Shown: positions 16,425 through 24,894 of the stretch, piece by piece
Layout of the letters: every line of letters starts with the position of its first letter
Position numbering within the stretch: position 1 is the stretch's first letter
Assembly (NCBI RefSeq): GCF_900115475.1
Contig: NZ_FOWP01000017.1
Coordinates: 41,315-105,314 of the forward strand
Length of the DNA stretch: 64,000 nucleotides
Direction of reading: 5' to 3'
Origin: Ectopseudomonas composti
Lineage (GTDB): Bacteria; Pseudomonadota; Gammaproteobacteria; Pseudomonadales; Pseudomonadaceae
Program-made: the position numbers and the translations under genes
Notes under the pieces: model-generated
What the model was told of the DNA's origin: nothing
Databases searched by the model: none
What the model saw: the letters and a program-made list of their open reading frames with translations, nothing else

Positions 16425-16445
16425 AGGGGCGGCTATGCCGCCCCT
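16425..16445 (-). terminator. Hairpin after the first oprD gene
   Basis: AGGGGCGGC and GCCGCCCCT form a perfect 9-bp stem with a 3-base loop, nine bases after the porin stop. There is no long T-run on the minus strand, so it may stabilise the mRNA end rather than terminate efficiently. Confidence 0.5.
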
Positions 16446-16453
16446 GAATGTCG

Positions 16454-17794
16454 TTACAGCACCTGAAGCGGATACTCGACGATTACACGCACTTCATCGA
16501 GGTCGCTTTCGTAAGCAGTAGCGCGAGTGGTCATCTGACGTACACGCACGGACAGATCCTTCAGAGAACCCTCGAGGAACACGTATTTGACCTCAAGGTT
16601 GCGCTCCCAGCGCTTCTGATCGGTCAGCGGGTTACCGGCATCATCCGTGCGCATGTAGGTGCTGTTGGCATTGGAGTAATCCGCATCACGTCCCAGCGCG
16701 TAACGCGCCATGAAGCTCAGCCCTGGCACACCAAAGTCAGCCATGTCCAGATCGTAGCGCACCATCCAGGAGCGTTCCTTGGGCGAGTTGAAGTCGCTGT
16801 ACTGAAGGGAGTTGTCGAGGAAGATCGAGTCGGACTGACGCAGGTAGTCAAAGTCGTCATCGCCGTTGTTACGCTGGTGAGAGAGCGCTACACGGTGAGC
16901 GCCGTACTTGACACCGATGCTACCGCTATAGATGTTGTTACTGAAATCACCCAGCTGCTTCTTACCTTCGTCGGTGGCGTTGTAGTAATTCAGACCACCA
17001 AACAACGACAGGTCCTCGGAAAGTGGGTAAGTCCACCACATGCCAGCGTAGTACTGATCCCAGGCATCCTTCAAACGGCTGCTGTAAAGGCTGAAGCCCA
17101 GGTTGTCGTTGAGCTCGTAGTCACCACCAAAGTAGCCGACCCAGGGAGAGTCCACCTGCCCAGCATAGAAGGTCGCGAAATCACCGCGTGAAGTGCTCTC
17201 CTGCGGTTGGCTCATGGCATGTAGACGACCGCCTTGCAGGGTCAGGCCCTCTATGCTTTCGTTGACGACCGTCACACCTTTGAAGCTCTGCGGCAGCAGA
17301 CGAGAGTCCCCGTAGTGCACGACGGGCGTGGTTGGGAATACGTCACCGGCCTTGACGACCGTATCAGCGAAGCGCGCCTTTACCGCGGCCCCCACTTTCG
17401 AATACGAGTCCTCGGCACGATCATCGCTGTCGACCGGGAACATGTTGACACTACCACCGGGACCATAACGTCCATCACCGGTATCAAGCTTCAGGCCCAG
17501 TCCGGCATAGGCGTCAATGCCGAAACCAACGGTTCCCTGAGTGAAACCGGACTCGAAGTTAGCCATGATGCCGTGCCCCCAAGCCTCGGTGTAGCTGCTG
17601 CGCTCACCGTTGGGTAGTACCCTGGCCTCCCCCTTGCGAAAGTCCCGGTTGAAATACATGTTTCTGTTAAGAATATTCAGGCTACTTCCTTCGATGAAGC
17701 CTTCGGCAACCTGAGACTCGGATGCCTGAGCCATCGCGCTTGCACCGAATGCCAACGCGGAGATGATCGCCATGGTTAGAGGACTTTTTTTCAT
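16454..17794 (-). CDS. OprD-family outer-membrane porin
   Basis: A 446-aa porin with a signal peptide (MKKSPLTMAIISALAFGASA, cleavage near AQA). The mature start includes LNILNRNMYFNRDF, the RNMYF signature of OprD paralogues. Aromatic beta strands follow, and the protein ends in VIVEYPLQVL. OprD proteins are 18-strand substrate-specific channels for amino acids, organic acids and similar small molecules. Placement beside czcRS and a CzcR-type box 114 bases upstream suggest metal-linked control, as known for oprD in P. aeruginosa (where Zn represses it). Substrate cannot be read from sequence. Confidence 0.88.
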   Translation of the reverse strand: MKKSPLTMAIISALAFGASAMAQASESQVAEGFIEGSSLNILNRNMYFNRDFRKGEARVLPNGERSSYTEAWGHGIMANFESGFTQGTVGFGIDAYAGLGLKLDTGDGRYGPGGSVNMFPVDSDDRAEDSYSKVGAAVKARFADTVVKAGDVFPTTPVVHYGDSRLLPQSFKGVTVVNESIEGLTLQGGRLHAMSQPQESTSRGDFATFYAGQVDSPWVGYFGGDYELNDNLGFSLYSSRLKDAWDQYYAGMWWTYPLSEDLSLFGGLNYYNATDEGKKQLGDFSNNIYSGSIGVKYGAHRVALSHQRNNGDDDFDYLRQSDSIFLDNSLQYSDFNSPKERSWMVRYDLDMADFGVPGLSFMARYALGRDADYSNANSTYMRTDDAGNPLTDQKRWERNLEVKYVFLEGSLKDLSVRVRQMTTRATAYESDLDEVRVIVEYPLQVL

Positions 17795-17907
17795 GCATTG
17801 CTCCTGATGCTTACCGGCAGTTCTGGGATTGTCATAGGCCGATTTCTTCTTGTGGATTTGGCCCCTCTATCCTTGCAACCTCCAGATAACTCGAAGATGA
17901 GCGCTGC

Positions 17908-17923
17908 ATTACAATTTCGTAAT
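17908..17923. promoter_or_regulatory. Inverted repeat ATTAC-N6-GTAAT, second copy
   Basis: ATTACAATTTCGTAAT, perfect 5-bp arms, 114 bases upstream of the oprD start at 17794 and 112 bases upstream of the divergent cadR-like gene. Confidence 0.6.
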
Positions 17924-18034
17924 CAAAGAACCTCTTCATTTCCAGGCTGTCACGAAGCCATCAATCTAGATGATGGCAAGCCGCTCTAACGGCTTTATCA
18001 GCCCCTCATGCTGGCGTACTCTGGAAGCATCATT

Positions 18035-18475
18035 ATGAAAATTGGTGAACTCGCTAAGCTAACTGGCTGCCCAGTGGAAACCATTCGTTACTACGAGCAT
18101 CAGGGATTACTACCCAGCCCCTCGCGCAACAACAGTAACTATCGTTTATATAGTCAGCTGCACTTCGAACGCCTGACATTCATCCGCAATTGTCGTGCAC
18201 TCGATATGACATTGGAAGAAATAGGTCGATTATTGGCAATGCATGATCGGCCGCATGCGAGTTGCGCACTCATTAGTACATTGGTGGAAGAACACATCGC
18301 TCATGTCGAGGCACGCATTCAGAATTTGCAGGCACTGCATGCGCAGTTGCGCGAATTGCTCGGGCGCTGCAAGGGAGGAAGTGAAAAAACGGCATACTGT
18401 GGCATCGTACTCCAGTTGAGCAGCCACGGTAGCGGTTCGTCTTTATCAAATGCTGAAAAAAACGAATTGAAGTGA
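18035..18475 (+). CDS. cadR: CadR/PbrR-like MerR-family metal regulator
   Basis: A 146-aa MerR regulator. The helix-turn-helix starts MKIGELAKLTGCPVETIRYY, followed by the winged region and a long dimerisation helix. Metal-site cysteines are C77 (PHASCALI), C112 (GRCKGG) and C122 (AYCGIV), close to the C77/C112/C119 pattern of CadR. Start is the ATG with GGAAG upstream; the frame extends nine codons further. It ends convergently with the second porin across a strong terminator. Its likely target is the MerR-type operator upstream of czcR, although its own promoter shows no such dyad. Confidence 0.82.
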   Translation: MKIGELAKLTGCPVETIRYYEHQGLLPSPSRNNSNYRLYSQLHFERLTFIRNCRALDMTLEEIGRLLAMHDRPHASCALISTLVEEHIAHVEARIQNLQALHAQLRELLGRCKGGSEKTAYCGIVLQLSSHGSGSSLSNAEKNELK

Positions 18476-18480
18476 ATCAT

Positions 18481-18516
18481 GTTGCCCCTTCTGCACAGAA
18501 CAGAAGAGGCAACTTT
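18481..18516. terminator. Bidirectional terminator between cadR and porin
   Basis: GTTGCCCCTTCTG and CAGAAGAGGCAAC form a 13-bp stem with one mismatch and a 7-base loop, followed by TTT. It serves the convergent cadR-like gene and the porin at 18524. Confidence 0.75.
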
Positions 18517-18523
18517 CCATGGT

Positions 18524-19852
18524 TTAAAGCAGTGGCAAGCTGTACGTCACATAAAGCCGATTCTCATCGACGTCTGCCCCAACATTGCCACGCAGACTGG
18601 CATTGCGCAGAGAGAAGCCGAGTCCCTTCATTGATCCTTCCTGCAGCACGTAATCGAGGCGTAGGTCACGTTCCCATTCGTTACGCTCACCCTGTGCGCT
18701 GTCAACGTTATCACCCGACAAATACATCACCGAGGCTTTTAGCCCCGAGATACCCAGCTTGCCAAAATCATAGGCATAGCCGGCCAGCCAAGTGCGCTCG
18801 CCAGCACTGAGGAATTTACCGCCACGACCGATCTGCCGATCAGTGATCAGGTAACTGGTTGCCCCGTCGCCAGCATTCAGGTACGGGAAGGCGCTATCGC
18901 CGGACACCTGCTGATAACCCGCGCTCAGCTCATGACCGCTATGGCTGTAGGTGAACAAGGCACTCCATGTACGGTTATCTACCTCACCACGCTTGCTGTC
19001 ACCGACCGTCCAGTAACCGTTGCTGCGATAGCCCTCAGCCCGGCCGCTCTCACTGCTGTTCTTGCCATCGGAGGTGCTGTAGAAGTAACGCAGGTCAGTC
19101 TTGAGATTGCCACCGCCCAGTGCGTAGTTGTGGATCAATCCCAGGAAATGTTGCTTGTAGAAATCTTCCAGATTGCCGAAGTAATACTGAGCGGTGAGAT
19201 CCTTGGTGACCTTGTAGTCGCCACCCGCGAAATAGAACGTATTAACGAACTGTCCAGTGGTTGCATTGTTGGATCCGGCGATGGACAAGCCACGTGAGTC
19301 AGTCGAGCTCCGACCTTTTGCGTGCTCCAACTGACCGGCTGTCAAGGTCAGCCCTTCGATCTCGTTGGAGACGATCTGACCACCTTCGAACAACTGCGGC
19401 AACAGGCGACCATCGTTGAAAGTCACCACCGGCAACTTCGGCTGCAAAGTGCCTAGGCGCAACTCGGTCTTGGAAAGACGCGCCTTGGCCGTTACACCGG
19501 CCTTGCTATAGTCACTGACTGCAGAACCATCGCTATCCAGCGGGAACAGGGCGCCAGGGTTACGATCAATACCTGCCTTGCCCGACCGGCCACCGCCATC
19601 GAGGCGTACCCCCAGCAGGCCAATGGCATCAACCCCCAGGCCGACCGTCCCTTCGGTGAAGCCAGACTGATAGTTGAGGATGAATCCCTGCCCCCACTCC
19701 TGAGTAGATGGAATGTCGCGATCACGCACATCCTCATTGAAGTAGAGGTTGCGCATATCGAGCGTCGCCTTGCTGTCTCCGAGAAAATCGGCGGAAGCAG
19801 CCTGACTGAGTGCCGCCGCCGTGATGGCCAGTGCCAGGGTGGATCGTTTCAT
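18524..19852 (-). CDS. OprD-family outer-membrane porin
   Basis: A 442-aa porin with signal peptide MKRSTLALAITAAALSQAAS and the OprD signature LDMRNLYFNEDVRD right after it. GFTEGTVGLGVDAIGLLGVR and RTWLAGYAYDFGKLGISGLK are typical paired strands. The C-terminus is LYVTYSLPLL. It lies downstream of the lysR gene on the same strand with a 73-base gap, so the two may be co-transcribed, with the regulator possibly responding to the substrate of this porin. Confidence 0.88.
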   Translation of the reverse strand: MKRSTLALAITAAALSQAASADFLGDSKATLDMRNLYFNEDVRDRDIPSTQEWGQGFILNYQSGFTEGTVGLGVDAIGLLGVRLDGGGRSGKAGIDRNPGALFPLDSDGSAVSDYSKAGVTAKARLSKTELRLGTLQPKLPVVTFNDGRLLPQLFEGGQIVSNEIEGLTLTAGQLEHAKGRSSTDSRGLSIAGSNNATTGQFVNTFYFAGGDYKVTKDLTAQYYFGNLEDFYKQHFLGLIHNYALGGGNLKTDLRYFYSTSDGKNSSESGRAEGYRSNGYWTVGDSKRGEVDNRTWSALFTYSHSGHELSAGYQQVSGDSAFPYLNAGDGATSYLITDRQIGRGGKFLSAGERTWLAGYAYDFGKLGISGLKASVMYLSGDNVDSAQGERNEWERDLRLDYVLQEGSMKGLGFSLRNASLRGNVGADVDENRLYVTYSLPLL

Positions 19853-19925
19853 GCTTTATTCTCCAATTGTCATGGGTGAGGCATCGTTGTTCTTGTAACC
19901 ATGTTGTCGAGTTCGCCATGTAGCT

Positions 19926-20843
19926 TCACTCACCGTCATCAGGCAGAAACCACTGCCGCCGCTCCTCGAACGCAGCCTGGATCAACGCCACCAGCCCAAC
20001 GACGTCCTCGCGCTGCGCGGACAATGGTGCGCAGGACAGCCAGATCGATTGCCTCATGGGCTGCGTGAAGAGGGTGGGTAGCGATTGCAGGTTCGCATCG
20101 AGATGAGTGATGTAGTTCGGCATCAGACCAACGCAGGCGGCATGCTTGACCAGTTCCATCGCCCACTGCTGAGAATGCACTCGCGTCACTGCGCTGCGCC
20201 TTGAGTCCACCAGAGCATTCCACGGTGAAAACAGGGCCGATGTGGAGATATCGGCCTGCTGAACCAGCATGTAGTCATTCAGATCTTCGAGGCTGGCGGG
20301 GAGGCGCCGCTCACGCGCATAGCGCTTGGCTATGCACGCCTGAAAGTCGATGCAGGCCAGACGCTGCGGTCGCGTCATGGCGAAACCTGGGTCGGGTCGA
20401 GTCTGATTAGGATCGGCCAACCAGATCATGACCTCACTCTGCATTAACGGGCCACGCTCCTGGCGGATCAGCTCCAGGTGCACACCAGCATCCCTACGCA
20501 GAAAGGCCACCAGATGCCGTCCCAGAATATCGTTGAGCACTCTCTCAGGTAACGCCAGACGGAGCTTGGGCTTTTCAAGCAAACCGGCCTCTGGACGCAA
20601 ATCTTGATACTGGGCAGCCAGCTCTGCCTGCAAAGAACGACCGCGCACCGTCAGAGCAAGGGCACGCTCCTGATACACGAAGAGCGCCTCTCCAACAGTT
20701 TTCTCGAGCCGCTGCAACTGCCTGCGTAGCACCATGGGAGGCAGATTCAGGCTGCGCGCAGCCTGCTTGAAACTGGCACAGCGCGCAGTCGTCAGGAAGC
20801 TTCTGGCCACCCGCCGTTCGACCTCAGCCACGGCAGCCCCCAT
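19926..20843 (-). CDS. LysR-family transcriptional regulator
   Basis: A 305-aa LysR-type regulator. N-terminal winged helix (residues 8-66) includes ARSFLTTARCASFKQAARSL and LPPMVLRRQLQRLEKTVGEA. The effector domain follows, with AVTRVHSQQWAMELVKHAAC and GLMPNYITHL near the C-terminus. A metal-type inverted repeat is centred about 125 bases upstream, so the regulator gene itself may be metal-controlled. Target unknown; the downstream OprD gene is the simplest candidate. Confidence 0.85.
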   Translation of the reverse strand: MGAAVAEVERRVARSFLTTARCASFKQAARSLNLPPMVLRRQLQRLEKTVGEALFVYQERALALTVRGRSLQAELAAQYQDLRPEAGLLEKPKLRLALPERVLNDILGRHLVAFLRRDAGVHLELIRQERGPLMQSEVMIWLADPNQTRPDPGFAMTRPQRLACIDFQACIAKRYARERRLPASLEDLNDYMLVQQADISTSALFSPWNALVDSRRSAVTRVHSQQWAMELVKHAACVGLMPNYITHLDANLQSLPTLFTQPMRQSIWLSCAPLSAQREDVVGLVALIQAAFEERRQWFLPDDGE

Positions 20844-21261
20844 AAGCGCCGCCCGGTATTCGATTCGATGTGTGACCCAGAAGCATCATGTAAGGCAGAT
20901 GAGAAGTGATTGCGTGCAAGCAAGCCTACTCACCACCACCTATCACCAGCCTTGCTGGAAAATTACTTATCTGTAATGCGGGAACGTGACCCGCACAGAG
21001 CACTCAAACTTCGGCTGGTCTAGCTGGATCGCCTTTACCTTCAGCGTAGGGGTCATCACAGCCTGCGGTTTCACCAAACGGTAATTGAAGTGAAACCACC
21101 CACGGACGATTACCGAAAAGCCCCAACGCCCGCCAGCTCTGGGCTGGCAAAACCAGCCTACACCCCGCAATCAAATCGTCACGAAACAGACCAATAACCG
21201 TCACCCGAACTGCAAAGCATCGCGTCGCCAACACCTAGCACTCGGCGATAAGGAGCCATGC
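20844..21261. other. Divergent intergenic region between lysR and oprO/P
   Basis: A 418-base gap. The only clear element is the inverted repeat at 20962-20977. Short antisense frames here (20967-21234) have no recognisable family or ribosome binding site. The last 20 bases hold GATAAGGAG before the porin start. Confidence 0.6.
20962..20977. promoter_or_regulatory. Inverted repeat ATTAC-N6-GTAAT, third copy
   Basis: ATTACTTATCTGTAAT, perfect 5-bp arms, 119 bases upstream of the lysR start and 285 bases upstream of the oprO/P-like gene. Confidence 0.55.
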
Positions 21262-22575
21262 ATGTTGATCAAAAGCACCCAACTCTCCCCACTGGCACTC
21301 GGCATTCTGCTAAGCCTGCCGGCCTTCTCGGTAATGGCCGGCACGGTCACCACCGATGGTGCTGACATCGTTATCAAGACCAAAGGTGGCCTGGAGGTCG
21401 CGACGACCGACAAGGCATTCAGCTTCAAGATCGGTGGGCGTCTACAGGCCGACTATGCGATGTTCGACGACTACTACACCCGTAATGGCAACGCTGCCGA
21501 TGCGGCATACTTCCGTCGTGCCTACCTGGAATTGGGTGGCACTGCTTACAAAGACTGGAAGTACCAGGTCAACTATGACCTGTCACGAAACACCGGTAAC
21601 GACAGCGCAGGTTATTTCGATGAAGCCAGCGTGACCTACACTGGTTTCAGCCCCCTGAACATCAAGCTCGGGCGTTTCTACACCGACTTCGGCTTGGAAA
21701 AAGCTACCAGTTCCAAATGGACGACAGCCCTGGAACGCAACCTTTCGTACGACCTGGCCGAATGGACAAATGACAACTCGGGCATGGGCGTACAGGCCAG
21801 CAGCGTACTCGCTGACAGCGTGTTCCTGTCAGGCAGCGTTTTCAGCGAGAACAATAACGATACCGACGGCGACAGCGTCAAACGCTACAACGCTCGCAGC
21901 GTTTTTGCGCCTTTGAACCAACCGGGTAACGTTCTGCATGTAGGCCTGCAGTACGCCTATCGCGACCTCAGTGGCAGTGCAGTGGATACTCGCATTCGCT
22001 CGCGTATGGGGATGCGCGGCGTCGATACCAACGGTGGCAACAGTGCCGGCGCCAACGGCAACCGTGCGCTGTTCGGTGGTAGCGCGGCCACTGCCGACCT
22101 TTGGGAAGACGATGCCGTTTGGGGCGTAGAAGGTGCATGGGCACTGAATGCCTTTTCGATTCAGGGCGAATACCTTAGCCGCACACTCAAGGCCGATCAG
22201 GCTAGCAGCGATATAGACGCCAAGGGCTACTACGTGCAGGTGGCCTATACGCTCACAGGTGAGCCGCGCCTCTATAAACTCGATGGAGCCAAGTTCGACA
22301 CCATCAAACCTGCCAACAAACAGTTAGGCGCATGGGAGTTGTTCTACCGATTCGACTCGATCAACGTAGAAGATGACAACGTGACCAGTAGTAGCGCGAC
22401 GCGGCAAGTCGGCGATGCAAGCGGCAAGGCTCACACCTTGGGTGTCAACTGGTACGCCAACGATGCGGTAAAGATCAGTGCCAACTACATCAAGGCCAGT
22501 ACCGACAGGGTCAGTAACTCGGTCGGTGATGATAGCGGCGACGGAGTCGTCATGCGCTTGCAGTACGCATTCTGA
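21262..22575 (+). CDS. OprO/OprP-like phosphate-selective porin family protein
   Basis: A 437-aa outer-membrane protein with signal peptide MLIKSTQLSPLALGILLSLP (cleavage after VMA). The mature protein shows the OprO/P family pattern: KIGGRLQADYAMFDDYYTRN, RRAYLELGGTAYKDWKYQVN, LNIKLGRFYTDFGLEKATSS and the terminal VVMRLQYAF. The classical members form anion-specific trimers induced by phosphate starvation. I see no Pho box, and the neighbourhood is metal-related, so the true substrate and control may differ. GATAAGGAG precedes the start. Confidence 0.88.
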   Translation: MLIKSTQLSPLALGILLSLPAFSVMAGTVTTDGADIVIKTKGGLEVATTDKAFSFKIGGRLQADYAMFDDYYTRNGNAADAAYFRRAYLELGGTAYKDWKYQVNYDLSRNTGNDSAGYFDEASVTYTGFSPLNIKLGRFYTDFGLEKATSSKWTTALERNLSYDLAEWTNDNSGMGVQASSVLADSVFLSGSVFSENNNDTDGDSVKRYNARSVFAPLNQPGNVLHVGLQYAYRDLSGSAVDTRIRSRMGMRGVDTNGGNSAGANGNRALFGGSAATADLWEDDAVWGVEGAWALNAFSIQGEYLSRTLKADQASSDIDAKGYYVQVAYTLTGEPRLYKLDGAKFDTIKPANKQLGAWELFYRFDSINVEDDNVTSSSATRQVGDASGKAHTLGVNWYANDAVKISANYIKASTDRVSNSVGDDSGDGVVMRLQYAF

Positions 22576-22583
22576 GTCAGTCG

Positions 22584-22607
22584 CTGGCAGGTGCCCTCAC
22601 CTGCCAG
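22584..22607 (+). terminator. Hairpin after the OprO/P-like porin gene
   Basis: CTGGCAGGTG and CACCTGCCAG form a perfect 10-bp stem with a 4-base loop, eight bases past the stop codon. The tail is CCCCCTTTC, so termination may be moderate. Confidence 0.65.
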
Positions 22608-22699
22608 CCCCCTTTCGCGATTGTAATGTTGGCGCAATGCCTGGGTAAGGGACGAATCGCTAATGTTTGCCCTGTAAACACTAGCCAACGGGCCTACTC

Positions 22700-23029
22700 A
22701 TGAAACTGCTCAAACGCCTCCTTCCGATCACTCTTCTGCTGGCTGCTGGCTACACTTACGCACAGTCCTTTCCAGAGGACAAGGTCAGGCAGATCGAACA
22801 GAAGAGTGTCGAGATCGCTCAGAAATATGCCGAGCGCACCGGCAAGCCAGTGCCTGAAATTCAAGACTATAGCTACAGCATGAAACTGAACGTAGCCAAA
22901 GTCATTTATCAGAGCCCGAACATCGAGTACTGCGGCGCAGTACCGATGATCATGGTATTCGAGGACTCAAACGATGAACTACGCAGCATCCGCTATCGAA
23001 GTTATGGCGAGTGTCGCAATCAACGCTGA
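22700..23029 (+). CDS. DUF2790 secreted protein
   Basis: A 109-aa protein with signal peptide MKLLKRLLPITLLLAAGYTY (cleavage after TYA). The mature part shows the DUF2790 pattern: GKPVPEIQDYSYSMKLNVAK and YCGAVPMIMVFEDSNDELRS, ending with RSYGECRNQR. The family is nearly restricted to Pseudomonas; several members sit beside copper or zinc genes and are metal-induced, but no activity is known. The half box ATTACAAT (minus strand, about 22619-22626) lies some 75 bases upstream. Confidence 0.8.
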   Translation: MKLLKRLLPITLLLAAGYTYAQSFPEDKVRQIEQKSVEIAQKYAERTGKPVPEIQDYSYSMKLNVAKVIYQSPNIEYCGAVPMIMVFEDSNDELRSIRYRSYGECRNQR

Positions 23030-23036
23030 CAGCCAG

Positions 23037-23053
23037 CCCCCTTTTCAAGGGGG
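23037..23053. other. Short hairpin after the DUF2790 gene
   Basis: CCCCCTT, TTC loop, AAGGGGG, a 7-bp perfect stem seven bases past the stop codon, with no T-run. The rest of the gap to 23309 holds nothing recognisable. Confidence 0.45.
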
Positions 23054-23309
23054 TATTGCATAAAGCCCACGCAAGTTCTCATTAACTCAGTTTGGTATGC
23101 TCGGCTTCGTCGATGAAAACGTCGCGACCACACCGGATTTAAGTCCGCCAATCAGCCATCTTGACGCTCGGCAAGCAAAGTAGGCTGGTCTCGCCTCGCC
23201 CTTGGATAAACGCTTCCCTGCTAATAGCAGATTTGAAGTCATCAAATCACAGCAAGGTCGATACCGTTGCTTTTACACAAACAGGGGCAGAAGAGGGTAT
23301 CCATTGGCG

Positions 23310-23774
23310 CTAAAGCCAGCGCCTGACCTGACGACAGTACTGTACGAAGTCATTTCCAAAGAGACCGGTAAGGGCTCGCTCCTCAGGTGCGATCTGAAAA
23401 CGGTTCATGTACAGCACAAAGCCCAGCACACCCAGCAGTGCTGGCGGCCAGGCTAGATAGACCGACCAGGCAAGCAAGCCAGTAGCAAAGCCGAGATACA
23501 TGGGATTACGCGTATGTCGGTATATGCCCGAGCGTACCAACGCCGAAGCCGTTTCCGGCCTCAGCGGGTTGACCGTGGTACGGGCTACACGGAAGGACAG
23601 CACGCCAGCCAAGCAGATGGCGACGCCCGCCAGCAACACCAACAGAGCTATGCTGGCACGCCACTCGACTTTCAGTTCCAGAGCACCCGGCAGATGATGG
23701 GCTGCAAGCCACATCAGCAAGCCAAAAAGGGTGGCGACTAAAGGCGGAGGAATGCGGTTCTCCAATGCGCCCAT
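23310..23774 (-). CDS. Isoprenylcysteine carboxyl methyltransferase-like membrane protein
   Basis: A 154-aa integral membrane protein starting MGALENRIPPPLVATLFGLL, with GGAAG upstream. About four helices are visible, and the family motif RHTRNPMYLGFATGLLAWSV lies near residues 80-100, where RNPMY matches the cofactor-binding motif of the ICMT/PEMT superfamily. Bacterial members methylate unknown lipids or thiols. It starts five bases after the dsbA-like stop, so it belongs to the same operon (CDF, PCu(A)C, DsbB, DsbA). Role in metal or redox stress is inferred only from that. Confidence 0.75.
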   Translation of the reverse strand: MGALENRIPPPLVATLFGLLMWLAAHHLPGALELKVEWRASIALLVLLAGVAICLAGVLSFRVARTTVNPLRPETASALVRSGIYRHTRNPMYLGFATGLLAWSVYLAWPPALLGVLGFVLYMNRFQIAPEERALTGLFGNDFVQYCRQVRRWL

Positions 23775-23778
23775 GACA

Positions 23779-24453
23779 TCACTTCCCGACCTTGGCGACT
23801 TCGCTGGCGACCATCTGGCGCAGCGGCTCAGGGCCGAACTTATCCAGTGGACGACCATTGACGAAGAAGGTCGGCGTGCCCTGGACACCTACAGCCTTCA
23901 CATCCTGCATATCCAGTTGCAGCACCGCATCAACGGCTGGCGTATGCATGTCTGCGCGAGCCTTCTCTATATCCAGTCCGGCGCGCTCAGCGGCAACCCA
24001 AGCTTCCAGTACTTTGGGATCGTCATGCCAGCCTGGCTGAGCCTCAAGCACCGCTTCCAGGACTTGCGGGTAGAGATTCTGCTTGCGAGCTGCTTCCAGC
24101 AGCCGTGAGACTTCTTCCGAGCCCTGGTGGAACAGTACGTAGCGCAACACCAGGCGTACGCTGTCGGGATTCTCGTCGAGGATCTTCTTCACATGGGGAT
24201 AGAAGGCGCGGCAGGCCTCGCAGGAAGGATCGAAGAACTCGACGATGGTGACCGGTGCCTGCGCAGGGCCGAAGACCGGCGAGTGGAAGCGAACCAGATT
24301 GGCTGCACTGGAAGTTGCCTGCTGTGCCGGGGACTGGGCTTGAGCGGGCTGCTCCGCTGGGGGCGGCGCAGACGGCGAGTAGAAGTAAGCGGCTGCAGCG
24401 AAGGCGATCAGAATCACCACGCTGATGATCAGGACCAGAGTACGGCGGTTCAT
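23779..24453 (-). CDS. DsbA-like membrane-anchored thiol oxidoreductase
   Basis: A 224-aa protein with an N-terminal membrane anchor (LVLIISVVILIAFAAAAYFY) and a Pro/Gln/Ala-rich linker, then a thioredoxin fold. The active site is C78-E-A-C81 in FFDPSCEACRAFYPH and the cis-proline loop is VQGTPTFFVNG. Family DsbA/BdbD. It presumably introduces or shuffles disulfides in exported proteins with the DsbB-like partner whose stop overlaps its ATG (ATGA). The frame runs 103 codons further upstream, but that part is antisense-like readthrough across dsbB. Confidence 0.88.
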   Translation of the reverse strand: MNRRTLVLIISVVILIAFAAAAYFYSPSAPPPAEQPAQAQSPAQQATSSAANLVRFHSPVFGPAQAPVTIVEFFDPSCEACRAFYPHVKKILDENPDSVRLVLRYVLFHQGSEEVSRLLEAARKQNLYPQVLEAVLEAQPGWHDDPKVLEAWVAAERAGLDIEKARADMHTPAVDAVLQLDMQDVKAVGVQGTPTFFVNGRPLDKFGPEPLRQMVASEVAKVGK

Positions 24454-24884
24454 GGGGTGGTTCTCCGACGGATAAGGACAAGCAAAATGACGATCAGAAC
24501 GAAAGCGAACAGCGCCAGCCCCGGCAGCGGTACGCCGCCGAAGATGGTCATGCCGGCACCGGAGCACGATGGCCCGGTGGCCGTGCAGGGTTGAATCGGC
24601 TGCGGAATCAAGCCGGCGTAGAGCAGTACGTGCACAAAGGCTAGTAACGCACCGATGCCGGCCAGCGGCAGTGCATAGCGCCAGACGGCGAAATCCGAGC
24701 GGTAGCAGGCAATAGCCAGGATCACCGCCAGGGGAAACATGAAGGCGCGCTGGAACCAGCACAGCACGCAGGGCGCCTGGCCCATCACCTCACCGATGAA
24801 GAGTGCGGAAAGCGTCGACACCAGCGCTACCAGCCAGGCAAGGAGCAGGAGAGCCCACAGATGCGAGGGCGTTTGGGTGGTCAT
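24450..24884 (-). CDS. DsbB/BdbC-like disulfide bond formation protein
   Basis: A 144-aa membrane protein with four helices. The first cysteine pair is C39-V-L-C42 in APCVLCWFQRAFMFP and the second is C100/C107 in QPCTATGPSCSG, the arrangement of the short DsbB/BdbC group. It reoxidises the adjacent DsbA-like protein and passes electrons to quinone. It lies 10 bases after the PCu(A)C gene. Confidence 0.88.
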   Translation of the reverse strand: MTTQTPSHLWALLLLAWLVALVSTLSALFIGEVMGQAPCVLCWFQRAFMFPLAVILAIACYRSDFAVWRYALPLAGIGALLAFVHVLLYAGLIPQPIQPCTATGPSCSGAGMTIFGGVPLPGLALFAFVLIVILLVLIRRRTTP

Positions 24885-24894
24885 TTGCTGATCC

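Noticed and set aside
20967..21234. Two short minus-strand frames between lysR and oprO/P
   Set aside because: No ribosome site, no family, and they overlap the control region with the inverted repeat.
23202..23456. An 84-codon plus-strand frame downstream of the DUF2790 gene
   Set aside because: Composition is not protein-like and it overlaps the antisense of the ICMT-like gene.
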